From contig NC_045148.1 of assembly GCF_008831285.2 (NCBI RefSeq), positions 8,003,001 through 8,067,000 on the forward strand: a stretch of 64,000 nucleotides of DNA. Reading direction: 5' to 3'. Source of the stretch: Nymphaea colorata (Eukaryota; Streptophyta; Magnoliopsida; Nymphaeales; Nymphaeaceae). Both the position numbers and the translations under genes were made by a program. Shown here piece after piece: positions 13,508 to 26,000 of this stretch. The notes under the pieces are model-generated. The model did not search any database and had not been told where the DNA came from. It saw only the letters and a list, made by a program, of their open reading frames with translations. Each line of letters starts with the position of its first letter. Position 1 is the stretch's first letter.

Positions 13508-13766
13508 ATATATATATATATAGTCACCTAGATCAGGACTGTTCATTTGATGCACATGGACGGTTTGAGAAAAAAACATGAAGAAAAAGGTAGGAATTTG
13601 AAGAAAAAGGTAGGAATTAATATTAGATGATGAAAATACATATCATTTTTTTGTTATCGTTTTTCTTTTAACCATCCATCATGATGGATCCGGCGAGTCT
13701 TATTAGATGGTAGGGTGATTCTAGAAAACCAAAGTCACCATTCAATTTTCCTATATATATATATAT
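13508..13766 (+). mobile_element. TA-microsatellite-flanked MITE-like unit, copy 1
   Basis: A unit of about 230 bp (13523-13751) sits between two short TA runs (13508-13522 and 13752-13766). Its right end reads CACCATTCAATTTTC directly before the TA run, and it contains CCATCCATCATGATGG. Other copies at 16070, 16304 and 42233 share these internal and end sequences and the TA borders. This resembles the Micron elements of rice, which target (TA)n tracts. Confidence 0.55.
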
Positions 13767-15929
13767 TGAGAAAAAGAGAGAGTATGGATTTAGCGATCTA
13801 CTTACATGCAATTCACAGATTTTCCGGCCTACACCTTCCAGCTTCCGGGATGGTTCATGAACTACTACGGATGATGCATATATACAAGATACACAAATAA
13901 AAAAAAGATAGAATTATAGAAAGACCACACTTTCAAATGATAATCTTGCAACCGCTGGAAATACGCTATGATATTTTTACAAGATTTTCAGTTTCATAAG
14001 GTGCCTTGATCACCTTCTAAGGAACTCAGAAAACGTCATGACACATTAAAAATGACACAAAACCCAAACTATCTTGTCATAACAATATGTGGCGTCCATC
14101 TGCGTATGTATTTAACTTCATTGATGCCGTTGATATTTGTTCGTCTAAAATATGTTCTTCTGTAGGTTGAAAACTGCAGTACAATCCTTCACATAAGGTA
14201 CGGGCATTTTGTAGGCAACAAGCACGTAGGGCTGCAAGGTGATTGAAATAAACAATTTGGTGTCATAGAAAATGACGGGACAAAGAAAAGATAGCTTGCT
14301 TGAACATGGGGAGTTCTTGAATGGGAGACAAGAACCGCTCATGATTGAGCTATATGTCATCAAGGAGCACTCTAGTCCATCGAACAACTGTTTTGTACTT
14401 CCTTCAAACTACTGCAGACAGTTATTGCTTCGGATCCAATGATAAGATTGATTCATCAATTCATTCCAGGAATCCCAACGTTGAGGATTTATGAAGAACC
14501 AAAAGCACTAATTTTATCATAAATCCGTGTGGACTCGGTGTCTGGTCGTAATTGGGGGAGTTGGAACTTAAGATCCACTGCGCAATGAAATTTTATCAGT
14601 AAAGAAATTTAATTCCAAAGGGCACATTCGATTGATCAAATGGATCCGGAACCTGTGGCTTCCGCCACATGGCGTCAAGATTTCATCCCCATGTGCATGT
14701 GGGGCACTCAGCAGCAATCATCTTCCCCATCATCTGACCGACTGTCGTTGTAAATTGAAAGCAGTGGATCATGTGGGCCTAAATTTAAAACCAAGTTAAG
14801 TTATTCTTGCAGATGTGTGTGTGCATGTGTATGTGTGAGAAAGAGAGATGATGATGTTAGAGCGACGAGCACTTGAAAAGCGAGCCTCATACCTGAAAAC
14901 CAGCAGGAAGAATTTCTGATCGTTGTAAGAAGGGTGATGGTGGTGGCATTTCTGAAGGCTTTCGTGTTACCTTATTCTTTTTCACCTGTAGTTTTTGGCA
15001 AGCGGCAGCCAGCTCATAGTCATGGAGGTTTTAAAAAGTAATTTTTTAAGTTGAGTTCTCTGCTGCCATCTTCGTTAATTGAACCATCGTGCCAGTAGAG
15101 ACAGTAATCTGAATATCAAGCAGATACCATAAGCCATTATCAGTTAGTTTTGCTTCTGTGAGAGAGAAAGAGTAGGGAAATCTTTGTCGTCTGTAGCTTA
15201 ATTTCTCCAACGCTGTTGCAGCATGATCACTTCATCCATGGCATGGCAATTGGCGTATATTTTATTGAAGGTGAGAGAGAGAGAGAGGCCTTTTAGCCTT
15301 TTCTGCAATGCCGTATCCATCCAATATTGGCCAAGGCATGTTCACAAATAGACAAAAGGATGCAGCCTTTTTTTCATCCATAATGGGGCACCATTGTTAT
15401 GTACCGCTATTTCTTTTATTTTGTCGATAAATACAAACTTTCTTTTTTTAAGAAAAATGGTCTTCCTTTCTGTTGGCTACAGTCTCTCTCAAGAACTCTA
15501 TAATCATATGTGGCAGTTTAAGTTTCTTCAGAAACCATATCCAACTGTGGATCTCTCTCTCCCTCTCTCTCTATAAATCATCTTCAATTGGGACTCTCTC
15601 TCTCTCTCTCTCTCGCTTAGGATTCTTTTCTGAAGAAAAAAAAAAGCTGGGTTTAAGTAAATGAAGCTTCACTCACTCATTTGTATGAGGGAAAAGTTGA
15701 GACAGGGCCCATTTGTCTGTCTGCATAAGAAGCTCAAACGAGTGAACATGCCTCCTTTGGCGGAGGGGCGCGCGCACCATGACAAGTGGCAAATAAAATT
15801 ATCCACCACCCGCAAGTGCTAGTCATTTGCATGGATTTGCTATCCATGTCATTTTGATCCAATAATTCAACGCCATGTATCCAGCATAATAGAAAACTTA
15901 TAAATAATCTCTCTCGAACTTATAAATCA

Positions 15930-15965
<36 letters not shown>

Positions 15966-16069
15966 ACCTTTATCTAACCTTTTATCATTGAAAATGGATG
16001 ACCAAAATTATTCATTATAAGTTTTAGCATATAAGGCTATGGTATATACCAATTTTTCATATATATTCA
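13767..16069. other. Intergenic DNA with CT-rich microsatellites
   Basis: No gene recognised. It holds (CT)n tracts near 15553-15572, 15593-15615 and 15933-15964 and a GA run near 15271-15288. Short open frames here are rich in Ser-Leu from the CT repeats and are not credible. Confidence 0.6.
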
Positions 16070-16303
16070 TATAATAAGTGATTGAGTGATTATCCAAAAT
16101 CACCTAGACATCTAATTAAGGTCATTCATCTTAAGTAAATATATTTGAAGAAAAATGTATGAACTAATCCTACCTAACAAATATGTCAATCATTTTTTTC
16201 TCATTGTTTTTTTCTAAACCATTTATTTAATAAGATCAGATATTAGGAGGTTTGGTGACTCTAAAAAGCTAAATTCACTATTCAATTTTCTCATATATAT
16301 ATA
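16070..16303 (+). mobile_element. TA-flanked MITE-like unit, copy 2
   Basis: Second copy of the TA-flanked family. It opens after AT-rich TA-containing DNA near 16060 and ends CACTATTCAATTTTC at about 16290 before a TA run at 16293-16303. It shares CACCTAGA near its left end and the TTTTTTCTC / AACCAT internal segments with copy 1. Confidence 0.5.
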
Positions 16304-16495
16304 AGAAAATGGAATGGTAACTTCAGCTTTTCATAATCACACAACCATCTAACAAGGACCATTCAATCCATCATGATGGATAGTTAAAGAAAAACAAAAG
16401 AAAAAAGTGAAGGGTATTTTCATAATCTAATATTTGTTTATACTTTTTTCTTTTTGTTTTTCTTTAAAGCATCTATCTGTTTTAGATGGATGATC

Positions 16496-16529
<34 letters not shown>
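16304..16529 (-). mobile_element. TA-flanked MITE-like unit, copy 3 (inverted)
   Basis: The unit starts GAAAATGGAATGGTAAC right after the TA run 16293-16303. That is the inverted complement of the right end of copies 1 and 2. It contains CCATCATGATGGAT and ends in a TA run at 16503-16529. Copies 2 and 3 are therefore arranged tail to tail around one short TA tract. Confidence 0.5.
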
Positions 16530-19127
16530 GTCAGGGAAGCATCCTTAATACAAGTCAGACACCAATAATTTAAAAATTGATTTCTAGCAAACAGATCTTA
16601 CAGATCACATGTGACGATATGATTTCAGAAAAAAAGAACAAAAACAAAGCCCTGTATATATATAATATTTTTTGTCAAATGAAAAAAGTGATGAATAAAC
16701 TGAAAATCAAACACCCAGAATAGTTTCAAGTATACAGAAGTGAGTGGAATAAAAGAACTCCTGCCACACCATGTGAGTGAATTAAATTAGGATTGCTTAA
16801 TTGTGTTTTATTTAAAGAAAAAGCCGACATCCTACGTAAACCCACGTGCCATACCAATATATCGATCATTCACTTTCTCTCTCTCTCTCTGAAAAATATA
16901 TAAAGAGCCATGGCGCTCATCTCTATGCATTGACACGTATTCTCAACCAATCAGTAATTCGATGTTTCTTGCTAATCTCCAAAAATTAATTAAATTAATC
17001 ACAAAGAAGAATATTAGTACAAAGTTGGCCCTCGAGTTAAGGCCTTTCCATTATCATCTCAACTGGTGAAGGTAGTAAATGAAGTGCACCTAACGTGCTC
17101 TTCACATGCTCTTGGCCTCATCTCATGAACTTTGTTACTTTGATCACTCGGGATGCCTTAGTATAGGCGACTCATTAAAAAAGGGTTTAAGTTTCTAATC
17201 CTTGTAGTCACTGTCATGTTTCGGTATGCTTATACTTTAAACGGTGATGCTCTCGAATGGAAGGGTGTAACCATAAGTTAGCCTACATCCTAATCCCGAT
17301 GCAGCTCTGGACCGTAGGAGTAAAAAGAGGAGGAAGAGTTTCGGCTTCTCACTTGGCAGTGGGTTCTCTCCCGTTCACTCCATTGCCTGGAGATCTGCGG
17401 TTCCGGCTCCACCCTTTTTCTACTTGATTAATTTGCTCCTTTGCAAGACAAATGTAATAAAGTCTGGCAAAGAGTTTGTATAATATACTATATGATTTAT
17501 GAACCATCTTATCAAGTTACTAGATGCTTTGCATGTGGTATCATATGTAACTCTTTTTAAGTCAATTATGTACTAACAGTTATTTACTTTCTTAAAAAAT
17601 AACTTTCCGCGTTAATTATACATTCTAAACCATCAATTAAGTTGACTGATTGGCTCATAATCAAGTATATGATATTGCAGGCATATATGGTACGTTGTTC
17701 CCCTTGTTTGCATCTAAATATGATCTGATAAAAAAACTTGAATATGGTTCATTAGTCCCAATGTTTAATTAGTTCGATGTGCTAATTAATTGCTAAGTAT
17801 TCAACTGCTTTTATCTGTCCTATTGCTTTTTTATGAATATGATGAATTCCTACCGGGGGAGAGGTTGTACGTTCATCCTATTTTTTTAGTTCATATAAAC
17901 AAAATAATAGGACGATTACTCGACGGGAAATTACAACACAACATAAAGATCCTTGGGATATCACTCTGTATTGGTCCCTATCATGATTTTCCAACCAAAA
18001 TTATATAAGTTCAAATTATAGTTTCATAACAACTATTTCAATCTTCTAATCTTCCATTATTCTCCATATTCAGCAATAATCTTATTACAAAGAACTCTTG
18101 AACAAAACGAAATTGTTTCGTCTTTAAACTTTCTTCTTGCAACTTGTCTAAGGAAGATTTTAGAACAATATTGCCAAAGCTCTTTCTCTAGAAATAGGAG
18201 TTTCGCTTTCATATGTGTCTATGAACTGTTGCATTTTGATCTTCAAACTTCCAAAATCACAACAAAAAAACGGATGTTGATTTCCCTACCAACAAAGTTT
18301 CTTGAATCCCCACCCTTTAAACTTTGAGCAAATGTTGTGACAAGTTTGTTTTCCCCTTGAAGAAAATTACATGATATATTCATATATTGATTAGATAATA
18401 GTCACAGACTTTGAAGTTTACGACAAGTTTGAATCCTCCCAACAAAAGCAATGAACAAACACCATGGTGCCCTAGCATGATACATTTCATACGATATTTC
18501 CTTCCTCCACAACACGGGTCTTCTTTTGACTTGCACCCATGCAAAAATCCTTTTCTATATCTAACTGATTGATTTTTGTCTCAGAGTTCCAAAGAAACAA
18601 AATCATCATCAACTAAACTAACAATGCAAATAACCAAAGACCACCCTTGGCAAGTTGGCAACAACAACCAACACATATATCTGCAATTGGCCCCATTCTG
18701 AGATAGAGATGGTTGTGGCGCGCATTAGATGGCAAGGTTGCGTATGATAGCCTCGGATCTCAGATTCGATGCTGCATTAAAAAGAGTGCTTTGAAAGATC
18801 CTAATCTTAGTAAGGTAAAAAAAGCTGTGGATTTAAGGTCAGATAGGAAGGCCCGACCTTAAATCTGTGAATCTAAGATTCTAATGATCTCAAATCACCG
18901 CGGATCTAAGGAACAAAACCACAAGTTTGGCCTTAGCAAGCAGACTTCGCCTTGGCCGGGGCTTGGGCCATACTGCGAGACTTTCCCACCCATTGAGTTC
19001 GGCGTCCTTATCAAGCCACCAAAAGTTTCTTCTCTTATCTCAAGTCACCGACTGCCCATAGCTGCAACCGAGGGCGCAGCAGGTCCCATGTCCACCTAAT
19101 GCATGAACTCTCTGCATTCAAAAAGTT
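16530..19127. other. Intergenic DNA, no gene recognised
   Basis: AT-rich sequence with scattered short open frames. The segment 18884-19099 is more GC-rich, with frames on both strands, but I recognise no family. 18735-18900 looks like a small element built from repeated GATCT/AAATCT words, resembling the sequences at 42930-43030 and 57250-57440. Confidence 0.5.
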
Positions 19128-19285
19128 ATCAGTGGCAGAATCAGAAATTTTTGGCCGAGGGACACTAATACATCAAATTCTAACTTTAAGGGGTAACTGA
19201 TATATAAATAATTAAATGGCCGTAAGATATTAATATAAAAATAAAGAAATTTATGTGGACTGGTGTTCGCAATTGCCCACAATGG
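19128..19285 (+). mobile_element. hAT-like MITE fragment, family C
   Basis: It begins AGTGGCAGAATCAGAAATTT, continues with GGCCGAGGGACACTAATAC and ends near GTTCGCAATTGCCCACAA. Related copies, all non-coding, are at 29505-29720, 29765-29898 and 49855-50020. The start resembles the CAGTGGCGGAGCCAG type of plant hAT terminal repeat. No clear target duplication. Confidence 0.5.
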
Positions 19286-20032
19286 CCCATATGTTCCTTC
19301 CCAGATCACACGAAGATTGTTCCGCAAGTTGGCTTGATCGAATGAATAGCGTGCACCAGTTCTTTCTTTTGGCACCTGTCAAACTCTAATGATGCAACGC
19401 TCGATCAAACTTTGCATACAAAAAATGGTATATGTCTGTATTGACTATGTAAATTCATGATGTTCATCAAAAACTTTGTGCAGCCTAGGATCAACGCTAA
19501 AATTCTTGAATGTTAAAGCTTCTCAATCATATCATTACTTCTTTCAAATCTAGATACATCACTAGAATCACCAATTGTAAAACGTACCACTCCTTGGCCA
19601 TAATGACCTGATTCAAATCCAGCAACAATCTTCTTGGACATCTAAAGATCAAGTTGAATTAATTTCAGCATGAACAATTTCAAAAATATTTCCATTCCAA
19701 AAGTTTATGGTCAACCAAATCAATTAAATCAAGTCTGCAATCTATTAAAAAAACTCTTATTTAGTTCCAGTATAATTTCGGCTTACCAGCAGCCAATTGC
19801 CCAATTAGAGATGAATCCTAACAATCCACATCTTGAGCAAAGATCCTAAAAATTATCCCAAGATAATTGAGTATAACCAAGTAGCTTTCGATATTTTGCA
19901 CCTTTATATCATCACATTTCCAGTTACAGAGGCCACAATACTAGCCCTTCTTAGATTACTCTAGGTCTCCACCATAGATCACTTTATCTAAGATTGATTA
20001 GAGTCTCCTTAGATTCATTGTTATTGAATATA

Positions 20033-20301
20033 CCAACTTCTTCTATCATTTTCATAATTGCACTAAAGCCAAAATCATAAAAAAAAACTTGGTTATGTAT
20101 AAACAGATTTTGATTCAAAACTTCTATGAAGTTATATAGTTGAATACAAGTACCTAAAGTTTGTATGAAGTTATACACCAACTTCTTCTATCATTTCCAT
20201 AATTGCACTAAAGCCAAAATCATAAAGAAAAAAAAGATTGGTTATGTATAAACATATTTTGATTCTAAACTTCTATGAAGTTATATAGTTGAATACAAGA
20301 C
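20033..20301. repeat. Tandem duplication, two units of about 120 bp
   Basis: Both units start CAACTTCTTCTATCAT, share GCACTAAAGCCAAAATCATA and end ATATAGTTGAATACAAG. A linker that itself repeats TATGAAGTTATA joins them. Non-coding. Confidence 0.8.
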
Positions 20302-21059
20302 CATGTGAATGACAATGTTTTCTTTGGCGTTAATAGGAAAAATATTAATAAACCAACAAAAGGTGTTTAAGCTATGCCCTCACGGCAATTTCACAAGTAA
20401 TGTTAGCTCAAACCTACATTACACATTTAAAGAAAGAAAAAAAAAAGAAGATAATAGAACTTTCCTTTCATGTCTTAATTTGGAATTGCATAAATTTTGT
20501 TGGCTGTCAGTTTTGACAATGATATGCCATTATTGAATCGAAGGAGTCGACATGGGACGAGGAGACTGACAACGACGTAAACGAAACTACGCTACTTTTG
20601 TGGTCTTAAACACGAGAAAAATCAAGGACAATATGATCGAAAAAGGGCATTATGATTTAATTCTATCATTTTTTAAATTAAAACTTAATTCATCTATTAT
20701 TTTTCAGCCTTAAATTCTGAGAAATAGAAAAAAAAAAAGATACGTGAAACCGATCCATGCAATTGAGATAAGATCAAACAATGATGAAGACACCGACGGC
20801 CCCAGATTTAAATGCGGATATGGATCCAACTAACTTAAATAGAAGTAGGGCATAGAGACATTTATTGTGTCGAGATGTTCTAGTAGGGTGAGTGAGGAGG
20901 AGCAATAATGTCACAGCCCTGAGCGAAACCCCCTATCTCCTTCCTCCTGTCTCATTGTTCGGAACCATGTAAATACCAAGTGGTGAGATGTCCACGTACT
21001 TCACTTTTACAATACACGAACACAACCCCATATAGGTCTTTTAAAATCATGTTGTATGA

Positions 21060-21580
21060 CGCATCCCATTTTCAACGAGTCGAGCTAATACTTATTAAAA
21101 CTCGGCTTGTAAATGAGTTCGAGCTTAGTCATTTGCTGAACGAGTCGAGCTCGAGATCATGAGTCGACTCGTTCAAATAATCGAGTTGAGCTCGAGATCA
21201 ACATGTAATTGCCGAGCTCGAGCTTTAATCGAGTTTGTCGAGCATTAATCAAGTCGATATATTCAAATGAGTTTACAAGTTTGTCGTGCCTTAATTGAGT
21301 CGAGCTTGAGCTCAACACGTAACGAGGAATATCAATTCTATTCAAACAAGTTTTGTCAAGTCTTAATCGAGTCGAGCTCGAGCTCAACATGCAACGATGA
21401 ATGTCAATTCTATTCAAACGTGTTTGTCGAGCCTTAAACGAGTCAAGCTCAACACGTAATTGCCAAGTCGAGTTTGAGCTATTTTCGTCGAGCTATTCTT
21501 GAGGGAAAAGTTTCATTAGTCAAGCCGAGTTTGAGCTGACTGAACTCGAGCCCGACTCGACTTGTATTCACCCCTACTTT
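21060..21580. repeat. GAGCTCGA-rich dispersed repeat, copy 1, internally repetitive
   Basis: Made of diverged repeats of words such as CGAGTCGAGCTCGAGCTC, AACACGTAA and TTTGTCGAG, recurring about every 70-90 bp. A minus-strand open frame (21157-21417) shows the same periodicity as repeated Ser-Ser-Ser-Thr-Arg runs, which reflects the repeat and not a protein. Related copies are at 34202-34668, 45366-45712 and 53633-53745. Confidence 0.7.
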
Positions 21581-22400
21581 TGAGCTATGGCCTTTAAAAC
21601 AACCTTATGCCCTATTTAATTTGGGCATTCCGGTTGATTACTATTTCGATTATCCAAATTCAGTTACAGATTGATTTAGGATTTGATATGCAGTTCCAAA
21701 ATATTTTCGACTTTGTTGTCGAATTGAAATTCGATTTATTTTGGGGACGAATTAGGTGTAATGGTCAGACCTTAATACTATGGTTTAAAAGAATTGAACC
21801 TTAAATTATTGTCCAAATCTAAATCTGAAACTGAACCCAATGATGGGGAATTTGCGACCCGAACAGGGATCTAAGATATGATCAACCAAAATGCATCGGT
21901 GGAATTTAGCAAACAAAGCAAATATAATGAGCAGTATGATCCAAATAGGCAGGACTTGCAAACCAAAGCCCAAATCCAATTCATACTCGAGCCAAAGATA
22001 CTTACCAAAAGCACGACCCATCAACTATTTAACGTTGTGGATGGATCTTATGAAAGCTTTTCCCATCGATCTCGGTTCCGAATTCCAGAAGATCATAATT
22101 CCATGTCCAATGGCGAAAGGTTCAATCAGATCCAAATTTGAAGTAGATCCGATCCGTGTCGTTTCTTTACTCGATCCAAATTACATTTATGCCCTCACGT
22201 GGTATCGCGGCAACGGAATGTGGTAGGCAAACCAAGCATGACAAGTGGGGTTAAAAGTGTCTTTTCTCAGAGGATGGCATTTATGTAATTTGAAAAGAAA
22301 GTGTAGTACCGTGACGTAATTGGGCGCGGTAAACGGCACTGAAGCAGGAGGGCGTCCGGTAGATTACAGAGAGAACTCTCTCTCTCTCGGTATCTTATGT
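21581..22400. other. Intergenic DNA upstream of the AFB gene
   Basis: No gene recognised. Sequence of the GGTTGATTACTATTTCGATT type suggests old transposon DNA, without definable ends. A short CT run lies at 22373-22387. Confidence 0.5.
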
Positions 22401-22403
22401 GTG

Positions 22404-22411
22404 TATAAATA
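22404..22411 (+). promoter_or_regulatory. Candidate TATA box of the AFB gene
   Basis: TATAAATA about 640 bp before the AFB start codon and just after a CT-rich tract, a common setting in plant promoters. If used, it would give a leader of roughly 600 nt, in keeping with the long leaders often seen in TIR1/AFB genes. A leader intron cannot be excluded. Confidence 0.35.
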
Positions 22412-22434
22412 TATAAAATTATATATTTTTAAGT

Positions 22435-23047
22435 CTAGTTTTCTGTCAATGGCAACGATTCGTGATTCGTGTTGAGATGTAGGGCTTTCTCCCTCTCGCA
22501 GTGGATTCTCTGGTACACCTTTCTAGGTCTTCAGTCTTTACTTTCCCGTTTGGGGAGTTCCTTTCTTCGGTTTTTGAAGGATGTGAGCTGAATCCCACCT
22601 CTCTCTTGAACCATGATGATGGCGGTTCTCGCCTCTGATCCAAGGCGGGAATTTCGTCTATGGTTCCCGAAAACTCCGCGCTAGGACTACCACTTTGTAG
22701 TTTCTTCATTCTAGCCCTGATTCCGAACTCAGAAGGTCAGAGGTCCTCGAGCGCTCGAAATCGTGGCCTTTTCTGAATTTTCTGGGGCTACCGAAGACCT
22801 CCGGTCACGAAATCGGGACAAATTTCGGAATTTTCTGAGATTTCGGAACTCAGAAAACCTCTTTCTGTGTTGACTCTTGGGGGAGGACGTGTGTGGATGG
22901 TCTGCAGCCGAGAAGCAATGTTCTTATCTGGTAAAATGGTGGTTTTTGAGCTGGTGTAGGTTCGGGGTTAGGAATTGGAGCTGCCCTCTTGCTTTGATCT
23001 GTAAAATCAGTAGTGTTGCCTACATCAGCTACTGACAATTTGTGAGG
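22435..23047 (+). other. Probable 5' leader of the AFB gene
   Basis: The sequence between the candidate TATA box and the start codon is more GC-rich than the intergenic DNA. It contains no long frame in phase with the AFB protein; a GTG at 23042 is in frame but the first ATG in frame is 23048. Extent is inferred. Confidence 0.35.
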
Positions 23048-26000
23048 ATGCTGACGAGGAAGAAGAAGGACGTCGCCGGCGGTGGGCAGGGCGCTGGAGT
23101 TCCCTCCTTCCCGGATGAAGTTCTGGAGCATGTCCTCGCGTTCGTGAGATCTCACAAGGACCGCAGCGCGGTTTCGCTCGTCTGCAAGGATTGGTACGCG
23201 GCGGAGAGGTGGACCCGATCCCATGTGTTCATTGGGAACTGCTACTCCGTCTCGCCGGAGATCCTCGTCCGGCGGTTTCCAAACATCCGGAGCATCACGC
23301 TCAAGGGGAAGCCACGGTTCTCCGATTTCAACCTCGTTCCAGCCAACTGGGGCGCTGACATCGGGTCGTGGTTGGTTGTCCTGGCGAAGGCCTATCCCTT
23401 CCTCGAGGAGCTGAGGCTCAAGAGAATGGCCGTGACCGATGAGAGCCTAGATTACCTGGCGCAATCGTTCCCCAATTTCCGGGCGCTCTCGCTTGTTAGC
23501 TGCGATGGATTTAGCACCGACGGCCTTGCCTCAATTGCTACACATTGCAGGTGGCTGTTCTTCTGATTCTTCCTTGTCTCCGTTTGCCTGCTGATGTTGA
23601 TTTGCTTCCGGAGGGTTTTTTGCGACGTATATTTCCTTTTCTATCATCTGTTGGTGCCTTGGTTATTGGATTTGATGGTTTATTGAATTCCAAGTATGCT
23701 ATATGTGTTAAGTGTCAAGCACTCTCTTATTATATTTTCCTATTTTTTATAATTTTTCTTTGTCTACTGCCATTTCTTCATTATTTGGTGGAAGTGTGGT
23801 ATTATACGTTAGTGACATGAACCCTCTTAGTAATTTTTTGTTGCATGTCTATGGGATACCGTCTTTTCTTCTTTTTTTGGTTGCCACCAGATATATTTCC
23901 ATATATTGGTTTGTATTTCTGGTTTTATGCTTGATGGTTTTTTGAAGAAAATGTGCTTAGATTTTTTTTACCTTTATATATATATATATATTGTTGTTGT
24001 TTAGTGATGGCTATCATACCTTTCTACTCCAAGCAACTTTTGCCTTTCCGTATGCATTTTCGTATTAACGTTTCCTTGCTTCTCTCATAACACTTACTTG
24101 GGTTTCTCAAACATTGCAAATGCAACTTCTGTTGAATGCTCTCAAAACTGTAGCGATGTGTTTAGTGTAGGCATTACATGCCTTTTTTAGTGGGTGAACT
24201 TTATCCTGTTGTGGTTATGAATGATTGAGCTGATGGAGTATGACTTTGAGGTTTCTTGGCATGGCCTGGGGGGCAACTTTCCACTTTGTTTTGTGCACTT
24301 TCTTTAAGACTGAGCATTTCTTAATATTGGATTGCTCATCTCCTCTGAAGTGGTGAAGTGTGCAAGCTATATAGCCATCATACATATGTATGGCCATCTT
24401 CAATCATTTGATAATCCATCTGTTCATGGCAAAGCTTTTTAATGCCTATTGGATCTGAGCCCTTGAGACCCGAGCCAAAAGTAATCACCCTATGCCTTGT
24501 TCTTGTTAAGATGTCTGAGCCAAATGTTTTGTACTTCCTATTCATGGTCAGTATGACCTTGACAGTTATGCAATTGATTGGTAAGACGTAATTGTGAAAT
24601 ATGCTGGTTCTTGATTGTCAGAAGACTCAAACCCCTGTGGTATGTTCTTCAAATATATGCTGTTCTCAATGCCTGCAAAATTCAATTTTATGCCTTCTGT
24701 TTGTCTGAAATATCATGCTGATTGATTATTTCAAACTCGTTCTTAAAACTATTACATTTTCAGGAACTTAACGGAGCTGGACATACAGGAAAATGACATA
24801 CTTGATCTTGGAGGGAGCTGGTTAAGTTGCTTCCCTGAAAATTTTACATCACTTGAAGCTCTAAACTTTGCAAGTTTGAACAGTGAAGTCAACTTCGATG
24901 CTCTAGAAAGGCTTGTATCTAGATGCAGGTTTCTGAAAGTCCTGAAAGTAAACAAGTGTGTCACACCAGAACAATTGCAGAGGCTTCTTGTGAAAATTCC
25001 ACATCTGGCTGAGCTTGGAACGGGATCCTTTTTCCAAGAGCCCACCCCAAGGCTAACTGCCGAGCTCAGCAATGCATTCAGCAATTGCAAAAAATTACAC
25101 ACTTTGTCAGGTTTATGGGACGTGACACCGTTGTATATTCCTGCACTATCTCTAGCCTGTGCAAACCTTACATTTTTGAATTTGAGTTATTCAGTCCTTC
25201 AAAGTACCGAGTTGGTTCAGCTGCTTGCTGGCTGCACTCAACTTCGACGCTTATGGGTATGTGATACGCGATGGAGGTTTGCAATTTATGTGTATATTGT
25301 TGTGAAAATTTTGCATGGTTGCAAAAGTATTTTGTGCTTTCCTGGTTTCCAGATTATTAGGAGCATGGTTTCTGCATGTAAGTTGGGTTTCTGTCTTTAG
25401 TGGTCCTTGTCGCTCTGTCTGGCTTTTATTTTCTTTTTCAGCATTGACCAATAAATAATATGCAGCCTTTGAGTGTCTGATTGAGAATTGGTTGTGATAT
25501 TGCCTATTTTTTATTATTTCTTCTGGTATTTGACAATTGATGACATGTTACCATTCGGCGTCTGGTTTGGAGCATGGTTTCCACATAGAACTTGGGTTTC
25601 TGTCTTAGCAGTCCTTGTTGCTTTGTCTTTTGGCTTTTATTTTCCTTTTCAGCATTGACCAATAAATAGTATGCTGCCTTTGAGTGTCTGATGGAGAATT
25701 GGTTTTGATCTTGTCTAGCTTTTTATTATTCCTCTCTGGTATTTGACAATATATGACATGCTACCATTCAGCATCTGATTTGGAGTTGGTTCTGATCTTG
25801 CCCTGCTTATGGTAACTTGCTTTGAGTGGTTTAAAAGATCTTTGCGTTTGGAAGCTTTGCCAGTTGACTTGTTTGGTTTTGGGATTTTCAACTAAGCTGG
25901 TTCCTGAGTTGGTTACAGATTTTAAAGAGCTGGCAAGTAGAAGATTTTACAGTGTTATTTTAGAGGGCGTTTGATATACCTAGAATCATTGAATTTGAGA

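Noticed and set aside
21157..21417. Minus-strand frame with repeated Ser/Thr/Arg segments
   Set aside because: The amino acid periodicity mirrors the DNA repeat. No start context or other protein features.
21060..21580. CRISPR-like array
   Set aside because: The repeat units are diverged, spacing is irregular and the genome is a plant nuclear one.
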